Shown: positions 30,049 through 32,737 of the stretch, piece by piece
Numbering within the stretch: the first letter of the stretch is position 1
How the letters are laid out: each line of letters opens with the position of its first letter
Origin: Imhoffiella purpurea
Lineage (GTDB): Bacteria; Pseudomonadota; Gammaproteobacteria; Chromatiales; Chromatiaceae
Assembly: GCF_000585215.1 (NCBI RefSeq)
Contig: NZ_AONC01000048.1
Coordinates: forward strand, 1 to 32,737
DNA: 32,737 bases
Direction of reading: 5' to 3'
Program-made: the position numbers and the translations under genes
The notes under the pieces: model-generated
Told to the model about the DNA's origin: nothing
Database searches by the model: none
The model's input: only the letters and a program-made list of their open reading frames with translations

Positions 30049-32115
30049 TCAGAAATACAGCTCGACAGAGGCCCCGACCAGCCTGGGCTGCTGGACGATG
30101 GGCGAGCTGGTGTCGTTGTCGACGACCATGACCCAGTCGTCGGAGTCGAAGATATTCCGGGCGTAGAGACTGACCCGGCCGCCGTCGAAGTTGTAGGCGA
30201 GCTGGAGGTTGGCGAGCCAGTGGGAGGGTATTTCGCCGTCGAGGTCGTTGTCGTAGCCGGAGTAGTAGGTATCGGTGAACTGGAGGTCGCCGCCGATCTC
30301 GAATCCCTGTCCGAACGCATAGGTCGCGCCCAGGTTGGCCGTGAGCGAGGGCGAACGGGGCAGCTCGTTGCCGGCGATCCCGCTCTCGGAGAAACTCTCG
30401 ATGTCGGTCTTCAGCAGCCCCAAGGCGCCGGTCAGTTCGAGCCCCGACAGCGGCAGCCAGCGCGCGCCCAGTTCGGCGCCATAGGTGTGGACCGTGTCGG
30501 CGTTGCGGATCACGGTCGAGTTGGTTCCCAGATAGTAGGGTAGCTGCATGTCCTGGTAGTCGTTGAAGAAGAGGTTGGAGGTCAGCTCCAGCCGGCCGTC
30601 CTGCAGGCGGTGGCGGCTGTAGAGCTCGTAGCTCCAGACGTACTCGGGATCGAAGGTGTAGCTGACGACGGGCGAGCCGAAGGTCACGCCCGCGCCGCCG
30701 GCGTTGTAGCCGCGGCCGACGGTCGCGCCGACCGTCGTTCCCGCCAGCGGTTTCCAGGCCAGGTCGAGCTTGGGCAGGAAAGCGCTGTAGGTCTCGTCGA
30801 AGTCGATCGCCGCCCGGCTGCTGCCGCCGGTGCGTTCTCTGTGCTCCTGCTCGTAGCGCCCGGCCACTGTGAGGTTGAGATCGGGGCGGAGCGCATAGGT
30901 CAGCTCGGCGAAGGCCGAGGTGGTCTGGGTCTCGTCCTCGAAGGTGCTGCCGCCGAAGATGTTGACGAACTCGTCCTGGTGGCTGTGGAAGAACCTCAGG
31001 CCCGCGAGACCCCGGATGCGCTCGTCGTCCGAGCGGAACCGCACCAGCGGCTCGGCCTGGATCTCGTCGCCCTCGATGTCGGCGTAGGGCAGGTCGAGCG
31101 CGGCCAGGCGATGGTTGGAGAATTCCGTGTAGATCAGCTGGTTCTCGAAGCTGAGGGCGCTGGAGGCGTCCCAGGATAGATCCCAGATCCCGCTGGTGGA
31201 GCGGGTCGAGAACACGGGCTTGCGCGGGTCGAAGCGGGCGCTTTCCTGGCCGGCCGGCGGAATCAGCGTCTCGTTCTGCGGGGCGCGGGTCTCGAGATAG
31301 TTGAGGGTGACCATGCTGGACAGGCCCGGAAGCGCTGATGGCTCGTACAGCAGCTTCGCCCGGGCCGTGCTGGCCTCGATCCGGCGCGGATTGTCGACCG
31401 GCTCGTAGCTGATGTAGTCGACGAAGCTGGTCCGCTTCTGGCGGTCGACGCTGACCCGGAACGCCAGCTCGTTATCCAGGATGGGGCCGGAGAGCATGGC
31501 CGCCGTCTGGGAACTGCTCTGCTCGCCGACCGCCCCCTTGGCGGCGGCCTCCCAGTGGAAGGTCGGGTCCTTGGAGTTCAGCACGATGGCGCCGCCGATG
31601 GCGTTGCGGCCCTGGATATGGCTCTGCGGGCCGCGGAAGACCTCGACCTGGTCGATGTCCCACAGCGAGCGCAGGCCGAAGGCGACCTCGTTGTAGGTGA
31701 AGGATCGGCCGTCCGCCGACATGTTGAGCCGGGGGCGCGATCCGGCCAGGAAGGCGGAGGCGCCGCGCGTCGGTCCCGAGCCGTCGATGCCGCGAATCGT
31801 CGGCAGGTTGTTGCCGATGCCGGTATCGACGACGTTCGGCGTCACCCTCAGCAGATCCCGGACCTCGGTCGCGTTGGGGATCGACTCGATCCTGGCCGCG
31901 TCGAAGACCTCCACGCTCGAGCCCGTATCCTCGATCGAGCGCTCGCTCTTCTCGCCCGTGACGACGATCTCGGAGAGCACGGCATTCGATCTGGTCTCAT
32001 CGCCCTGGGCGGCGGCCTGACCCAGGGTCAGTCCGAGCGAGGCGAGCGTCAGTCCGGTCAGGAGCCGCCTGGGCTGGAGACGGACGCGGTCTGCGGGAAG
32101 ATGGCTATTGTCCAT
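30049..32115 (-). CDS. TonB-dependent receptor coupled to a PepSY-type protein
   Basis: A 688-residue outer-membrane receptor. The signal peptide ends near GQAAAQ (about 37), the TonB box region is SEIVVTGEKSE (about 48-58), and the plug has LPTIRGIDGSGPT and VEVFRGPQSHIQGRNAIGGAIVLNSKDP. The barrel ends in GASVELYF with terminal Phe. Its ATG lies inside the end of the membrane gene upstream (11-nt overlap), so the two are one unit. Coupling to a PepSY-type protein recalls FoxA-FoxB, where the membrane protein reduces the imported ferric chelate in the periplasm; that is inference. It is distinct in sequence from the other three receptors here. No promoter is visible because the operon starts beyond the window. 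Confidence 0.92.
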   Translation of the reverse strand: MDNSHLPADRVRLQPRRLLTGLTLASLGLTLGQAAAQGDETRSNAVLSEIVVTGEKSERSIEDTGSSVEVFDAARIESIPNATEVRDLLRVTPNVVDTGIGNNLPTIRGIDGSGPTRGASAFLAGSRPRLNMSADGRSFTYNEVAFGLRSLWDIDQVEVFRGPQSHIQGRNAIGGAIVLNSKDPTFHWEAAAKGAVGEQSSSQTAAMLSGPILDNELAFRVSVDRQKRTSFVDYISYEPVDNPRRIEASTARAKLLYEPSALPGLSSMVTLNYLETRAPQNETLIPPAGQESARFDPRKPVFSTRSTSGIWDLSWDASSALSFENQLIYTEFSNHRLAALDLPYADIEGDEIQAEPLVRFRSDDERIRGLAGLRFFHSHQDEFVNIFGGSTFEDETQTTSAFAELTYALRPDLNLTVAGRYEQEHRERTGGSSRAAIDFDETYSAFLPKLDLAWKPLAGTTVGATVGRGYNAGGAGVTFGSPVVSYTFDPEYVWSYELYSRHRLQDGRLELTSNLFFNDYQDMQLPYYLGTNSTVIRNADTVHTYGAELGARWLPLSGLELTGALGLLKTDIESFSESGIAGNELPRSPSLTANLGATYAFGQGFEIGGDLQFTDTYYSGYDNDLDGEIPSHWLANLQLAYNFDGGRVSLYARNIFDSDDWVMVVDNDTSSPIVQQPRLVGASVELYF

Positions 32116-32737
32116 GGATGGATTCTCGATGTTGGTGGATGGCTGTGAAGTTCGGTTGCAGCGGACTCGGCTCGCTCAGCGACCAGACGCTGTCCGTCGC
32201 TCCCTTTCGCGCACGGCGGCGGGCGAGCCAGGCCATCCAGAGGAGTCCGAGCGCGGCGCAGAGTGCGACCGCATCGACGGCGACGACCGCATCGCCACTG
32301 CGGACGAACAGCTGGGATAGGGGAACCTGGGCGATCAGCAGGCTGGCGAGCGGGATGCAGAGGGTCGCCATGGCCGAGACCAGCAGTAGAGGCGCGGCGG
32401 CTCGGGCCGCGCCCTGGCGCAGTGCCCAGAGGACCGCGCCGAGAAAGAGTGCGTAGTAGCCGAGCCACAGCCAGGGGCCTGGATGCGTCACTTGGCCGTG
32501 CAGCAGCTTGCCGAGCGCGATCGCCAGCGAGAGTCCGGCGATGCAGCCGAGGCCGACTCCGACGGTGAGCGCCGCCATGATTCGGGTGTCGCGCCGCTGG
32601 GCGATGTGTTCGCCCGATCCATCCCGCGCCCGCGCGAGCGAGCGGCGCCGGCTCTCGATCCACAGCAGATTGCCCGAGTAGAAGAGAAAGGCGCCCGCCA
32701 GTCCGAGGACGAAATAGCCCCAGCGCACCGGCTCGCC
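32105..32737 (-). CDS. PepSY-associated TM protein, C-terminal part (gene continues past the window)
   Basis: At least 210 residues are visible, open to the window edge: the last bases still read GEPVRWGYFVLGLAGAFLFY in frame, so GTG 32728 is not the true start. GNLLWIESRRRS after that helix is the C-terminal hallmark of PepSY-associated transmembrane proteins. Four or five more hydrophobic helices follow (ALTVGVGLGCIAGLSLAIAL, WLWLGYYALFLGAVLWAL, LLLVSAMATLCIPLASLL, VAVDAVALCAALGLLWMAW). The family includes FoxB, FiuB-like and related siderophore reductases. It overlaps the receptor start by 11 nt. The missing N-terminal part should lie within a few hundred bases beyond the window. Confidence 0.82.
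   Translation of the reverse strand, partial: GEPVRWGYFVLGLAGAFLFYSGNLLWIESRRRSLARARDGSGEHIAQRRDTRIMAALTVGVGLGCIAGLSLAIALGKLLHGQVTHPGPWLWLGYYALFLGAVLWALRQGAARAAAPLLLVSAMATLCIPLASLLIAQVPLSQLFVRSGDAVVAVDAVALCAALGLLWMAWLARRRARKGATDSVWSLSEPSPLQPNFTAIHQHRESIHGQ

Overview
The window is a high-GC gammaproteobacterial stretch devoted mostly to iron and metal acquisition. I suspect a purple sulfur bacterium (Chromatiaceae), from gene content and from the TIR/TPR-type protein and repeat styles remembered from that group. That placement is inference and was not tested by any search.

Layout, left to right. (1) 227-1038: a GNAT toxin / RHH antitoxin pair on the minus strand. (2) 1284-7517: a tightly coupled minus-strand operon (lipoprotein binding protein, two FecCD permeases, FepC-like ATPase, TonB-dependent receptor). 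It diverges from a PchR-like AraC regulator at 7777-8664, whose upstream region carries a Fur-box-like site. (3) 8661-10183: a decayed accessory patch with an alpha/beta-hydrolase tail remnant, a TIR-TPR open frame that looks like the product of an internal deletion, and two different REPIN-like palindromic repeats. (4) 10240-12569: a LysR regulator diverging from a cytochrome b561 and an O-methyltransferase. (5) 12583-16190: a P1B-type metal ATPase and an azurin-like protein, divergent over one Fur-box-like site, then a membrane-anchored unknown protein. (6) 16401-23346: an exported methyltransferase-like protein diverging from a five-gene operon (TonB receptor, Tat-type binding protein, permease, ATPase, DUF4213/DUF364 protein). 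(7) 23392-27373: a strong Fur box and a Cir/FyuA-type receptor, a small unknown gene behind a palindromic operator, the fur gene, and a Fur-box-preceded long-chain flavodoxin. (8) 27689-29289: a two-gene operon of a GH68-like beta-propeller glycosidase and a degenerate Nudix/IDI-like protein. (9) 29415-32737: a Spy/CpxP-like periplasmic protein and a fourth receptor coupled to a PepSY-type membrane protein that runs off the window.

How the parts fit: four outer-membrane receptors and two BtuCD-type importers serve at least two, probably four, different metallophores. No siderophore synthesis genes and no tonB/exbBD are present, so this looks like a uptake island for imported chelates, controlled by a locally encoded Fur and a ligand-sensing AraC protein. 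Flavodoxin provides iron-sparing electron transfer.

Most unusual items: an azurin-fold protein lacking both copper-binding histidines but keeping the cysteine and methionine, paired with a P-type ATPase whose TGE loop reads TGR; the DUF364 metallophore operon, which has no visible Fur box and uses only non-ATG starts for its three transporter genes; and the GH68-like/degenerate-Nudix operon next to the Fur-flavodoxin control region. All Fur-box calls are by eye against GATAATGATAATCATTATC or its 7-1-7 core and are unscored.
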